A stretch of 18,947 bases of DNA from Bacteroidaceae bacterium. GTDB lineage: Bacteria; Bacteroidota; Bacteroidia; Bacteroidales; Bacteroidaceae. Both the position numbers and the translations under genes were made by a program. The first letter of the stretch is position 1, and the number at the start of each line of letters is the position of its first letter. Under the pieces are notes generated by a model that did not search any database, had not been told where the DNA came from, and saw only the letters and a list, made by a program, of their open reading frames with translations. The DNA lies in contig JAUUPT010000075.1 in NCBI GenBank assembly GCA_030843315.1, forward strand, positions 1-18,947, written 5' to 3'. Below are positions 1 through 8,638 of this stretch, piece after piece.

Positions 1-368
1 TCCTCGACATGAATCTGCATAACCTGACAAATACGGAAGGACTTGACGTATTGGCTTATGAGAAAGAGGCGATGGACAAGCTCGGACTGATTCCCGAAAT
101 CGCCCCACGCTACCGCACCACTTATTTCAACCACATCATCGGAGGTTACGCAGCCGGTTATTACAGCTACCTGTGGGCCAATGTACTGGACAACGATGCC
201 TTCGAAGCCTTCAAGGAGCATGGCATTTTCGACAAACAAACAGCCGACCTCTTCCGCACCAACGTTCTGGAAAGAGGAGACAGCGAAGACCCGATGACTC
301 TTTATAAGAAGTTCAGAGGTGCTGAACCTCAATTAGACCCGATGTTAAAAAATCGCGGTATGAAGTAA
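1..368 (+). CDS. dcp: Peptidyl-dipeptidase Dcp-like M3 metallopeptidase, C-terminal end (partial)
   Basis: This is the last ~121 residues of a reading frame that enters from the left edge; bases 3-8 already code in the same frame as the first visible Met, so that Met is internal. The segment carries the C-terminal block of M3 zinc peptidases: PRYRTTYFNHIIGGYAAGYY, then a region on DAFEAF, then RGDSEDP, and the ending PMLKNRG. This matches the end of E. coli Dcp closely as I recall it (YF-HI-GGYAAGYY-YLW, SRGNSED, PML-RG). The HExxH zinc site would lie upstream, outside the window. Dcp enzymes release dipeptides from the C-terminus of oligopeptides; whether this copy is periplasmic or cytoplasmic cannot be judged without the N-terminus. 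The stop is 83 bases before secDF, with no hairpin terminator between them. The family is secure; the choice between Dcp and another M3 oligopeptidase is less so. Confidence 0.88.
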   Translation, partial: LDMNLHNLTNTEGLDVLAYEKEAMDKLGLIPEIAPRYRTTYFNHIIGGYAAGYYSYLWANVLDNDAFEAFKEHGIFDKQTADLFRTNVLERGDSEDPMTLYKKFRGAEPQLDPMLKNRGMK

Positions 369-386
369 GATTTGTGAAAAAAAAGC

Positions 387-394
387 TATATTTG
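387..394 (+). promoter_or_regulatory. Bacteroides-type -7 promoter box before secDF
   Basis: TATATTTG fits the Bacteroides sigma-ABfr -7 consensus TAnnTTTG exactly and lies 57 bases before the secDF start. A TTTG at 371-374 is only 12 bases upstream, closer than the usual ~19-20, so the -33 element is uncertain. The box suggests that secDF has its own promoter rather than depending on read-through from dcp. Confidence 0.6.
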
Positions 395-451
395 CACCCT
401 TGTATGCAACAGAAATTAATTAAAAAAGTAATCATAATAAACTAAAGTAAC

Positions 452-3400
452 ATGCAAAACAAAGGATTTGTAAGGGTTTTTGCGGTATTGCTCACACTGG
501 TGTGTGTGTTCTATCTCTCCTTCTCTTTTGTGACTCGCCACTATACAAGTAAGGCAAAAGAGTTCGCAAAAGGCGATGTGAAAGTAGAGCAGGACTACCT
601 CGATTCTCTATCCAATGAGAAGGTGTATTTCGGCAATTGGACGCTGAAACAATGTCGTGAGATGGAAATCAGTTTAGGTTTGGACTTGAAGGGTGGTATG
701 AACGTCATCCTCGAAGTTTCAGTACCCGATGTAATTAAGGTATTGGCTGACAACAAACCGGACGAAGCGTTCAATCAAGCATTGGCAACTGCCGCCAAAC
801 AGGCTACTTCAAGCCAGGATGACGTCATTACCTTGTTCATCAGAGAGTATCATAAGATAGCTCCGGGCGCTCGTCTTTCAGAACTGTTCGCAACCCAGCA
901 ATTAAAAGACAAAGTCACTCAGAAATCTACCGACTCAGAAGTTGAGAAAGTACTTCGCGAGGAAGTAAAAGCAGCCGTTGACAACTCATACAACGTACTC
1001 CGTACTCGTATCGACCGCTTCGGTGTAGTTCAGCCCAACATCCAGAGTCTAGAAGACAAGATGGGCCGTATCATGGTGGAACTTCCGGGCATCAAAGAGC
1101 CTGAACGTGTAAGAAAATTATTACAAGGTTCTGCAAACTTGGAATTCTGGGAAACATACACCGCGAAGGATGTTACGCCCTATCTGCAAACTGCCGACAG
1201 CAGACTGCGTGCCATTCTTTCAAACGAAACACCGGCTGACAGCACTGCAACCGACAGCGCAGCAACTGAAGCTCCTGCCGTAGCACAAGCTACCAGCACT
1301 GCCGACAGCCTTGCCGCTGCCTTGAGAGGTGACAATAAAGCGCAAGCAGCCAACCTGGCACAAATCAAGAAAGAGCATCCGTTGCTGGCAATGCTGCAAA
1401 TCAACCCGAGCGGACAAGGCCCGGTAGTAGCATACGCTAATTATAAGGATACTGCTGAAATCAACAAATACCTCTCCATGCCGGAAGTTCAGGCTGAAAT
1501 GCCGAAAGACTTGCGTCTGAAGTGGGGTGTTTCTCCTTATGAATATGATCCGAAAGGACAGACCTTCGAACTTTACGGTATCAGATCAACCGAACGTAAC
1601 GGTAAAGCTCCGCTGGAAGGTGATGTAGTGGTAAGCGCTAAAGATGAATATGACCACTTCGGCAAACCCGCTGTAAGTATGTCTATGAACACTGACGGTT
1701 CACGCCGTTGGGCTCAACTCACCAAGCAGAATATCGGTAAGAGCATCGCCATCGTATTGGACGGTTATGTGTACTCCGCACCAAATGTAAATAATGAGAT
1801 TACCGGTGGTAATTCACAAATTACCGGTCACTTCACTCCCGAACAGGCAAAAGACTTAGCGAACGTACTGAAATCCGGTAAGATGCCGGCTCCGGCCCAC
1901 ATCGTACAGGAAGATATCGTAGGTCCGTCATTGGGACAAGCTTCTATCAACGCCGGTATCATTTCATTCGTAGTGGCATTGATTCTGTTGATGATTTACA
2001 TGTGCTCCATGTACGGATTCATCCCGGGTATGGTTGCCAACGGCGCTTTGGTCCTGAACTTATTCTTCACACTGGGTATCCTTTCATCCTTCCAGGCTGC
2101 ACTGACCATGTCCGGTATTGCCGGTATGGTATTGTCACTCGGTATGGCTGTGGATGCCAACGTATTGATCTATGAACGTACCAAAGAAGAGTTGCGTGCC
2201 GGCAAGGCCGTTAAGAAAGCATTGGCCGACGGTTATTCCAACGCCTTCTCCGCTATCTTCGACTCCAACTTGACATCTATCATCACCGGTATTATCCTGT
2301 TCAACTTCGGTACAGGTCCGATCCGCGGTTTTGCCACCACGCTGATTATCGGTATCTTGATTTCGTTCTTTACAGCTGTGTTCATGACACGTTTGTTCTA
2401 CGAGCACTTCATGAGCAAGGATAAACTGTTGCACCTGACATTCTCTTCCAAGATCTCCAAGAACTTGATGGCGAATGTACACTTTGACTTCATGGGCAGA
2501 AACAAATTGTGGCTGACCATTACAGGTGTTGCCGTAATAGTTTGCATCGGTTTCCTTACTACCCGCGGATTAAGTCAAAGTATCGACTTCACCGGTGGAC
2601 GTAACTTCAAAGTACAATTTGAAAACAAAGTAGAACCGGAACACGTACGTGAATTGATTGCCAGCAAGTTCGGTGATGCCAACGTAGGTGTTATTGCCAT
2701 CGGTACCGACGGTAAGACAGTACGTATCAGCACCAATTACCGCATCGAGGAAGAAGGCAACAACGTTGACTCTGAAATCGAAGCTTACTTGTATGAGACG
2801 CTGAAACCGGTATTGACCCAGAATATCACATTGGAAACTTTCATTGACCGCGAGAACCACACCGGTGGTAGTATCGTCAGTTCCCAGAAAGTAGGTCCGA
2901 GTATTGCAGACGACATCAAGGTTTCTGCTATCTGGTCCGTTGTACTTGCATTGCTTGCTATCGGTATCTATATCCTGATCCGTTTCCGCAACATTGCATA
3001 CAGTATCGGTTCTGTAGCAGCATTGGGCTGTGACACCGTCATCATCCTGGGTGCCTACTCCATCTGTTGGGGATGGATGCCGTTCTCTCTGGAAATCGAC
3101 CAGACGTTTATCGGTGCCATTCTGACGGCTATCGGTTACTCTATCAATGATAAGGTGGTAATCTTCGACCGTGTGCGCGAGTTCTTCCACCTCTATCCGA
3201 AGCGTCCTAAGTTCCAGTTATTCAATGACTCTTTGAACACGACGTTAGCACGTACTATCAATACTTCACTGAGTACCTTGATCGTGTTGCTGTGTATCTT
3301 CATCCTGGGTGGTGACTCTATCCGCAGCTTCGCATTCGCCATGATTCTGGGTGTTGTATTCGGTACAATGTCTTCTCTGTTCGTTGCATCTCCTATCGCT

Positions 3401-3460
3401 TACATGTTCATGAAGAACAAGAAGGATGTGGAACCGGCTGCTGAAGTTGAGACAAAATAA
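452..3460 (+). CDS. secDF: Protein translocase SecDF fusion
   Basis: SecDF assists the SecYEG channel at the inner membrane and uses ion flow to pull secreted proteins outward. The 1002-residue product is a SecD-SecF fusion, usual in Bacteroidetes. Residues ~6-28 form the first membrane helix. SecD motifs follow: LGLDLKGG (76-82), RTRIDRFGV (184-192) and the periplasmic head up to ~490. Five helices come next, with GMAVDANVLIYER (564-576), where Asp568 matches the proton-path Asp of SecD. SecF starts near 680 with SIDFTGG (710-715) and contains AIGYSINDKVVIFDRVRE (893-910), where Asp900 matches the conserved SecF Asp. Residues ~262-305 are an Ala/Thr/Ser-rich low-complexity stretch inside the periplasmic part. 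The ATG at 452 is chosen because it places a short charged segment directly before the first helix. A terminator follows 23 bases after the stop. Confidence 0.97.
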   Translation: MQNKGFVRVFAVLLTLVCVFYLSFSFVTRHYTSKAKEFAKGDVKVEQDYLDSLSNEKVYFGNWTLKQCREMEISLGLDLKGGMNVILEVSVPDVIKVLADNKPDEAFNQALATAAKQATSSQDDVITLFIREYHKIAPGARLSELFATQQLKDKVTQKSTDSEVEKVLREEVKAAVDNSYNVLRTRIDRFGVVQPNIQSLEDKMGRIMVELPGIKEPERVRKLLQGSANLEFWETYTAKDVTPYLQTADSRLRAILSNETPADSTATDSAATEAPAVAQATSTADSLAAALRGDNKAQAANLAQIKKEHPLLAMLQINPSGQGPVVAYANYKDTAEINKYLSMPEVQAEMPKDLRLKWGVSPYEYDPKGQTFELYGIRSTERNGKAPLEGDVVVSAKDEYDHFGKPAVSMSMNTDGSRRWAQLTKQNIGKSIAIVLDGYVYSAPNVNNEITGGNSQITGHFTPEQAKDLANVLKSGKMPAPAHIVQEDIVGPSLGQASINAGIISFVVALILLMIYMCSMYGFIPGMVANGALVLNLFFTLGILSSFQAALTMSGIAGMVLSLGMAVDANVLIYERTKEELRAGKAVKKALADGYSNAFSAIFDSNLTSIITGIILFNFGTGPIRGFATTLIIGILISFFTAVFMTRLFYEHFMSKDKLLHLTFSSKISKNLMANVHFDFMGRNKLWLTITGVAVIVCIGFLTTRGLSQSIDFTGGRNFKVQFENKVEPEHVRELIASKFGDANVGVIAIGTDGKTVRISTNYRIEEEGNNVDSEIEAYLYETLKPVLTQNITLETFIDRENHTGGSIVSSQKVGPSIADDIKVSAIWSVVLALLAIGIYILIRFRNIAYSIGSVAALGCDTVIILGAYSICWGWMPFSLEIDQTFIGAILTAIGYSINDKVVIFDRVREFFHLYPKRPKFQLFNDSLNTTLARTINTSLSTLIVLLCIFILGGDSIRSFAFAMILGVVFGTMSSLFVASPIAYMFMKNKKDVEPAAEVETK

Positions 3461-3483
3461 GACTCTTAAGAGAACATAAATAG

Positions 3484-3518
3484 AAAGAAGGTATGCCTGC
3501 GGGTATACCTTCTTTTTT
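3484..3518 (+). terminator. Rho-independent terminator of secDF
   Basis: An 11-bp stem (3487-3497 with 3502-3512, one G-T pair) has a 4-base loop TGCG and is followed by six T. A-T pairs extend its base by up to three more. It lies 23 bases after the secDF stop. Confidence 0.92.
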
Positions 3519-3607
3519 ATCTCCCTTATGCTATAACCGTGAAAGTTGGTTAAATATACGAATGCCTAGGTTACAAGATATCGGATATTCTTTGTTTATT
3601 TGCATTT

Positions 3608-3640
3608 GACTATAGTGTCAGACACAAAAGTTAGACTATA
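3608..3640 (+). promoter_or_regulatory. Candidate operator upstream of the activase/TetR unit
   Basis: The 190-base gap between the secDF terminator and the activase start holds a cluster of symmetric sequence. GTGTC-A-GACAC is a perfect 11-bp palindrome at 3615-3625. It is flanked by TATAGT (3611-3616) and ACTATA (3635-3640), and GACTATA occurs as a direct repeat at 3608 and 3634. It lies 16-48 bases before the start codon. No convincing TAnnTTTG box was found here. TetR regulators typically bind short palindromes near their own promoter, and the second gene of this unit encodes one. Binding is inferred. Confidence 0.4.
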
Positions 3641-3655
3641 TAAACTCTAAAGAAT

Positions 3656-6600
3656 ATGTTCAGAATAGGCCTTGACATTGGTTCTACCACCGCCAAACTG
3701 GTTGCACTTGATGAATATGACAATATCGTATTCTCAAAATATGAAAGACATAGTGCAAAAGCGAAAGAAGCGATCATCTCTTTTTTAAAGGAGTTGCTGG
3801 CATTCATTGGAGATAAAGAGGTTACTGTCGGCATTACCGGTTCTATCGGAATGGGAATTTCAGAAAGATGTTCCCTACTATTTGTGCAGGAAGTGGTGGC
3901 CGCAGCAAAAGCCATGCAGCAGAGCCATGCCATGGTAAATGCGATGATAGACATAGGTGGAGAAGATGCCAAAATAGTGTTCTTCAAAAACGGAGAGCCC
4001 ACAGACTTACGGATGAATGGTAACTGCGCAGGAGGTACGGGCGCTTTCATCGACCAGATGGCAATTATCTTGGGAGTGGATATTGATAAACTGAATGATC
4101 TTGCCATGCATGCAGACCAGATATACCCGATAGCTTCGCGTTGCGGCGTTTTCTGCAAGACGGATATTCAGAATCTGATAGCCAAGAATGTGAGTCGGGA
4201 GAATATTGCCGCTTCCATATTTCATGCGGTAGCAGTACAAACCACAGTTACGCTGGCGCATGGGTACGACATAAAAGGGCCTGTTTTGTTTTGCGGCGGT
4301 CCGCTGACCTTTATCCCTGCATTGCGCAAGGCTTTTATCGATTACCTGTCTCTTGATGAAAAAGGAATCATCTTACCGGATTACGGTACGCTGTTGCCTG
4401 CTTTTGGTACTGCCCTGATATGCACCGGCAATGATAAACCTGTCAGGCTATCTTCGCTGATTGGCAGTATAGACATGGGGCTGAGTGCTGCTTCCAGTGT
4501 ATCGACCGGACTGAAAACCTTATTCGAAGATGAAACAGAATATGCGGCATGGCTGAAACGGATCTCGGGCAAGGAAATTGTGCAAGCGAAGCTGAAGCCC
4601 GGAGAACAAGATGTATTCATGGGCATAGATTCCGGTTCCACTACTACCAAGATTGTGGTGACGGATGCAGAAGCAAGAATTCTCTATTCTTATTATAATA
4701 CCAACGGGGGCAATGCCATAAAGACCGTAGAAGAAGGATTGCACAAACTGCGTGACGCGTGTACGGAATGCGGTGCAGTGCTCAATATCAAAGGAAGTTG
4801 CTCCACCGGGTATGGTGAGGATTTAATAAAATGCGCTTATCAACTTCATTCGGGCATTATCGAAACGATAGCCCACTATATGGCCGCCCATTATCTGGAC
4901 AAAGACGTTTCTTTCATACTTGATATCGGCGGACAGGATATGAAGGCTATTTTCGTGACTAAAGGGGTCATAGACCGGATTGAAATCAATGAAGCATGCT
5001 CGTCCGGCTGTGGCTCATTCATCGAAACATTTGCAAACTCATTGGGATACAGTGCCGAAGAGTTTTCTGCAACCGCCTGCCGCTCGACAACTCCATGCAA
5101 CTTGGGGACAAGGTGCACCGTGTTCATGAATTCAAAGGTGAAACAAGTGTTGCGCGACGGGGCTACCGTTAACGACATTGCCGCCGGCTTGGCATATTCG
5201 GTTGTCAAGAACTGCCTCTATAAGGTGCTGAAACTGAAAGACACGGCTGTCTTGGGAAAAAACATCGTGGTGCAAGGCGGAGCCATGCGCAATGACTCTT
5301 TAGTCCGGGCTTTGGAAATACTGACCGACACCAAAGTATCCAGATGCAATGTGCCGGAGTTGATGGGAGCATTCGGCTGTGCGCTGTATGCCATGAAGCA
5401 CCAAGGAGCAGTAATCCACCTGGACGAAATGATAAATAAGGCGGAATATACCTCTCGCTTCCTCCGCTGCAAAGGATGCGACAACCAGTGTCTCGTGACA
5501 TGCTACAAATTCGGCAACGGAAAGAAATACTATTCGGGCAACAGATGCGAAAAGGTTTTTACGAATGGAGAAGGCAGCATCCACAAAGGCCGGAATATAT
5601 ATGACCATAAGAACAGGCTCCTCTTCGACCGCCACGTCGATATCAACTCTCCCCGGATGACGGTCGGGATACCCAGATGCCTGAATATGTACGAAGAATA
5701 TCCTTTCTGGCACACGCTCTTCACCTCTTGCGGCATACAAGTCTGCCTGTCCGACGTATCCAACTTCCTGAGTTATGAGCGCAATGCACGCATGGTAATG
5801 TCCGATAACATCTGCTTTCCTGCCAAACTGGTACATAGCCACATCAGTAACCTGATAGAAAAGAAAGTAGACCGGATTTTCATGCCTTTCGTCGTGTTCG
5901 AGAGAAAAGAGAAAGAGGAGAACAGTTACAACTGCCCCATCGTCTCGGGCTACTCGGAAGTGATAAAAAGCGTAACTTCTTGCAATATCCCTATCGATTC
6001 CCCTGCCATCACTTTCAAAGACAGCAAGCTGCTGTTCAAGCAGTGCAAAGAGTTGCTCGGCAGCCTGGGTATTGATGAAGGAACAATCCGTTCCGCCTTC
6101 AACGAAGCCGGGAAAGAGCAGGCAGCTTTCGAACAGAAAATGATTTCGTGCAATGAAAAAGTATTATCGGAAACAGACAGTAGCAGGACATTAACCATCA
6201 TGCTTGCCGGGCGACCTTATCATAGCGACCCGCTGATACAACACAAAATATCGGACATGATTGCCGATATGGGAGCGAATGTTATCACCGATGACCTGGT
6301 CAGAGACAAGGAAATAGACGTCACCGACAGCCATTTTGTAACACAATGGGCTTATGCAAACCGCATTCTGAAAGCAGCCAAATGGTGTGCTACCCAAAGT
6401 CAGGACCTACAGTTTGTGGAAATGACTTCCTTCGGTTGCGGCCCGGATGCCTTCCTGGCAGACGAGGTGCGTGACTTGCTGATCCGCTATAACAAACCAC
6501 TCACATTATTGAAACTGGACGACATCAGCAATGTCGGTTCCATGAAACTACGCGTGAGGTCTATGATCGAAAGCCTGAAACTGGCTGATACCAATCGATT

Positions 6601-7855
6601 CGGCAACCAGGATATCCGGGAATTTACCACCGTTCCGGTATACGACGCGGCTTATCGCAACCGCAAGATACTGGTGCCCTTCTTTACGCCCTTCATATCC
6701 CCTATAGCTCCTGCCATCTTCCAATTAGCCGGATACGAGGTAGAAAGTCTTCCGCTGAGCAACAACGAATCGTGCGAATGGGGGTTGAAATACTCGAATA
6801 ACGAAGTATGCTATCCCGCTACATTGATTGTAGGCGACATCATAAAAGCATTTAAAAGCAAGCAATACAATCCGGCAGAAACGGCCGTTGCCATCACCCA
6901 GACCGGTGGGCAATGCCGTGCCAGCAGCTACATCTCTTTAATAAAGAAAGCCTTGGTAGATGCCGGGTATACGGACGTACCGGTGATTTCCGTATCACTG
7001 GGCAGCGGGATAGAAAATAACCAGCCGGCATTCAAAGTGAACTGGGGCAAGGTACTTATACCGACATTCTATTCGGTATTATACAGTGACTGCATTGCCA
7101 AGTTTTACTATGCGTCGGTCGTCCGCGAGAAGGGAAACGGTGCTTCCGCCCGTTTGCGTGATAAATATTTGCAGCTTGCATCCGATGCCATCAAGCGGAA
7201 AGAGAGCAAACGGCTGGTTCCGTTACTGCGCTCGGCAACCGACGAATTCAACTCTATCTGCAAGGATCGCCACACTTCCAAAGTAGGAGTAGTAGGAGAG
7301 ATCTTCCTGAAGTTCAATCCTTTTGCACAGAAGAACATTACGGACTGGCTTATAGAAAAAGGAATCGAAGTAGTTCCTCCCATCCTGACAGACTTCTTCA
7401 TGCAGAGTTTTGTAAACCGTAAAGTAAATGTTGAAGCACATCTTGAAAAGCGGCAGATATCAGACCATGTTATGAGTTGGTTTTATAAAATAGCCCAAAG
7501 GCAGATAGACAGGATAAACACAGTAGCCGGACGATTCCGCTATTTCGTTCCATTCAATGATATATTCAGTGAAGCAAAGGAGGGCAGCAGCCTCATTACC
7601 CCCTATGCGCAATTCGGAGAAGGCTGGCTTCTTCCTGCCGAAATAGCTTCCTTTGCACACCAAGGCGTAAACAATGTAGTCAGCCTGCAACCTTTTGGTT
7701 GTATAGCCAATCATATTGTTGCCAAAGGAATCGAAAAACGAATAAAAACTCTTTATCCTGACATTAATTTTCTATCTTTAGACTTCGATAGCGGAGTCAG
7801 TGACGTGAATATAATCAACCGTATGTTACTCTTCATTGAACACCTAAAAAAATAA
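3656..7855 (+). CDS. Fused acyl-CoA dehydratase activase / 2-hydroxyacyl-CoA dehydratase-like reductase
   Basis: This 1399-residue protein joins two BadF/BcrA/HgdC-type ATPase modules to dehydratase-like domains. Module 1 (1-255) has DIGSTTAK (7-14), DIGGEDAK (99-106) and NGNCAGGTGAF (121-131). Module 2 (319-580) has GIDSGSTTTK (323-332), DIGGQDMK (423-430) and NEACSSGCGSF (445-455). Cysteines 124/163 and 448/487 both have the 39-residue spacing of the [4Fe-4S] ligands of HgdC. A Cys cluster follows at 605-616 (C-x2-C-x3-C-x3-C, with Cys631 after). DUF2229/HgdB-like blocks come next, including NICFPA (718-723), AGRPYHSDP (851-859), NEVCYPA (1049-1055) and TGGQCRASSY (1083-1092). HgdC-type enzymes use ATP to drive a single low-potential electron into a dehydratase or reductase. 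Here donor and acceptor modules appear to share one chain; the substrate is unknown. The ATG at 3656 puts the ATPase motif at residue 7, as in the family. The TetR gene begins 4 bases after the stop. Confidence 0.9.
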   Translation: MFRIGLDIGSTTAKLVALDEYDNIVFSKYERHSAKAKEAIISFLKELLAFIGDKEVTVGITGSIGMGISERCSLLFVQEVVAAAKAMQQSHAMVNAMIDIGGEDAKIVFFKNGEPTDLRMNGNCAGGTGAFIDQMAIILGVDIDKLNDLAMHADQIYPIASRCGVFCKTDIQNLIAKNVSRENIAASIFHAVAVQTTVTLAHGYDIKGPVLFCGGPLTFIPALRKAFIDYLSLDEKGIILPDYGTLLPAFGTALICTGNDKPVRLSSLIGSIDMGLSAASSVSTGLKTLFEDETEYAAWLKRISGKEIVQAKLKPGEQDVFMGIDSGSTTTKIVVTDAEARILYSYYNTNGGNAIKTVEEGLHKLRDACTECGAVLNIKGSCSTGYGEDLIKCAYQLHSGIIETIAHYMAAHYLDKDVSFILDIGGQDMKAIFVTKGVIDRIEINEACSSGCGSFIETFANSLGYSAEEFSATACRSTTPCNLGTRCTVFMNSKVKQVLRDGATVNDIAAGLAYSVVKNCLYKVLKLKDTAVLGKNIVVQGGAMRNDSLVRALEILTDTKVSRCNVPELMGAFGCALYAMKHQGAVIHLDEMINKAEYTSRFLRCKGCDNQCLVTCYKFGNGKKYYSGNRCEKVFTNGEGSIHKGRNIYDHKNRLLFDRHVDINSPRMTVGIPRCLNMYEEYPFWHTLFTSCGIQVCLSDVSNFLSYERNARMVMSDNICFPAKLVHSHISNLIEKKVDRIFMPFVVFERKEKEENSYNCPIVSGYSEVIKSVTSCNIPIDSPAITFKDSKLLFKQCKELLGSLGIDEGTIRSAFNEAGKEQAAFEQKMISCNEKVLSETDSSRTLTIMLAGRPYHSDPLIQHKISDMIADMGANVITDDLVRDKEIDVTDSHFVTQWAYANRILKAAKWCATQSQDLQFVEMTSFGCGPDAFLADEVRDLLIRYNKPLTLLKLDDISNVGSMKLRVRSMIESLKLADTNRFGNQDIREFTTVPVYDAAYRNRKILVPFFTPFISPIAPAIFQLAGYEVESLPLSNNESCEWGLKYSNNEVCYPATLIVGDIIKAFKSKQYNPAETAVAITQTGGQCRASSYISLIKKALVDAGYTDVPVISVSLGSGIENNQPAFKVNWGKVLIPTFYSVLYSDCIAKFYYASVVREKGNGASARLRDKYLQLASDAIKRKESKRLVPLLRSATDEFNSICKDRHTSKVGVVGEIFLKFNPFAQKNITDWLIEKGIEVVPPILTDFFMQSFVNRKVNVEAHLEKRQISDHVMSWFYKIAQRQIDRINTVAGRFRYFVPFNDIFSEAKEGSSLITPYAQFGEGWLLPAEIASFAHQGVNNVVSLQPFGCIANHIVAKGIEKRIKTLYPDINFLSLDFDSGVSDVNIINRMLLFIEHLKK

Positions 7856-7859
7856 AGGT

Positions 7860-8471
7860 ATGGCGACAAACGACAACAACCTGGAAAAGAAAATCATTGA
7901 AACTGCGCAGCAGTTGTTCATGAAGAACGGTTTTACAGAAACTAACATGAGCGACATTGCAGTGGCTGTAGGCATCAACCGCCCTGCATTGCACTATTAC
8001 TTCCGAACTAAGGACAAGATGTTCCAGGCCGTTTTTGGGAACATCATCCGTTCGTTGGCTCCCGAGATACAAGAGATTATGTTGCAGGACAAGCCCATCG
8101 CCGAACGGATAGGTAAGGTTATCGATGCTTATTTCAACACCTTTTCCCACAATCCTTACCTGCCGATATTCATGGTTCGGGAAATAGAACGCGACATGTC
8201 ACACCTGGTCGAGACTGCACGCGAGTTGCAACTGGAATGCTATTTCCAGGAAATAATCAACGGACTGCAAAATGAAATGAATTCCGGGAAGCTGAAGCAA
8301 GTGCCTTTGTATTTTGTATTCCTTACCTTCTACGGACTTTTGGTGTTTCCTTTTCTTACAAAGAAACTAAGTTCCTCCATTTTCCTTGATAAAGACGAAG
8401 ATTTCGATAAGATGCTCATAGGATGGAAATCGCAAATTATCACGCAGATGGAACATCTGTTGTGCAACTAA
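7860..8471 (+). CDS. TetR/AcrR-family transcriptional regulator
   Basis: The 203-residue product has the TetR N-terminal DNA-binding domain: a first helix around IIETAQQLFMKNGF (12-25), then the helix-turn-helix at about 30-51 with MSDIAVAVGINRPALHYYF and the K-DKMF step after it. Length and layout are normal for the family. The remainder, ~60-203, is the variable ligand-binding and dimer domain and does not reveal the effector. The ATG is 4 bases after the activase stop, and its probable ribosome site (AAAGGT) overlaps that stop region, so the two genes are almost certainly co-transcribed and perhaps translationally coupled. The simplest reading is a local regulator of the activase that senses an acyl-CoA or related molecule. 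This function is inferred from position only. No terminator hairpin follows before the convergent tRNA gene. Confidence 0.9.
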   Translation: MATNDNNLEKKIIETAQQLFMKNGFTETNMSDIAVAVGINRPALHYYFRTKDKMFQAVFGNIIRSLAPEIQEIMLQDKPIAERIGKVIDAYFNTFSHNPYLPIFMVREIERDMSHLVETARELQLECYFQEIINGLQNEMNSGKLKQVPLYFVFLTFYGLLVFPFLTKKLSSSIFLDKDEDFDKMLIGWKSQIITQMEHLLCN

Positions 8472-8484
8472 AGTGCAGCAGGGG

Positions 8485-8556
8485 TAGTCTCGCCGGGAAT
8501 CGAACCCGGATCTAAAGTTTAGGAAACTTCTATTCTATCCGTTGAACTACAAGACC
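8485..8556 (-). tRNA. tRNA-Arg (anticodon CCT)
   Basis: Read on the minus strand, the 72 bases fold as a complete cloverleaf. The acceptor GGTCTTG pairs with CGAGACT (with two G-T pairs), the D stem is GTTC/GAAT, the anticodon stem GAAGT/ACTTT closes the loop TTCCTAA, and the T arm is CCGGG-TTCGATT-CCCGG. The discriminator is A; CCA is not encoded. The anticodon CCT reads AGG, hence Arg. The gene faces the TetR gene with only 13 bases between them. Confidence 0.95.
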
Positions 8557-8571
8557 TTCACTGATAATCAA

Positions 8572-8634
8572 CGCAATTCTGTGGAATATTTGTAGAACTT
8601 CTACGCTATTCCTACACTATGCAATCGAATTGCG
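8572..8634 (-). other. Nested inverted repeats in the tRNA-Arg 5' leader
   Basis: Three nested perfect inverted repeats share one centre: CGCAATT/AATTGCG (8572-8578, 8628-8634), GGAATA/TATTCC (8583-8588, 8607-8612) and GTAGAA/TTCTAC (8592-8597, 8599-8604). No T-tract follows, so it is not an ordinary terminator. It fills most of the space between the tRNA and its -7 box, so it would form the 5' leader of the pre-tRNA. A smaller alternative hairpin, GCAAT-CGA-ATTGC (8621-8633), competes with the outer stem. Confidence 0.55.
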
Positions 8635-8638
8635 GGCA

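Noticed and set aside
8485..8556. tRNA-Arg as a site of an integrated element
   Set aside because: No integrase, no repeated tRNA 3' end and no foreign-looking block were seen on either side.
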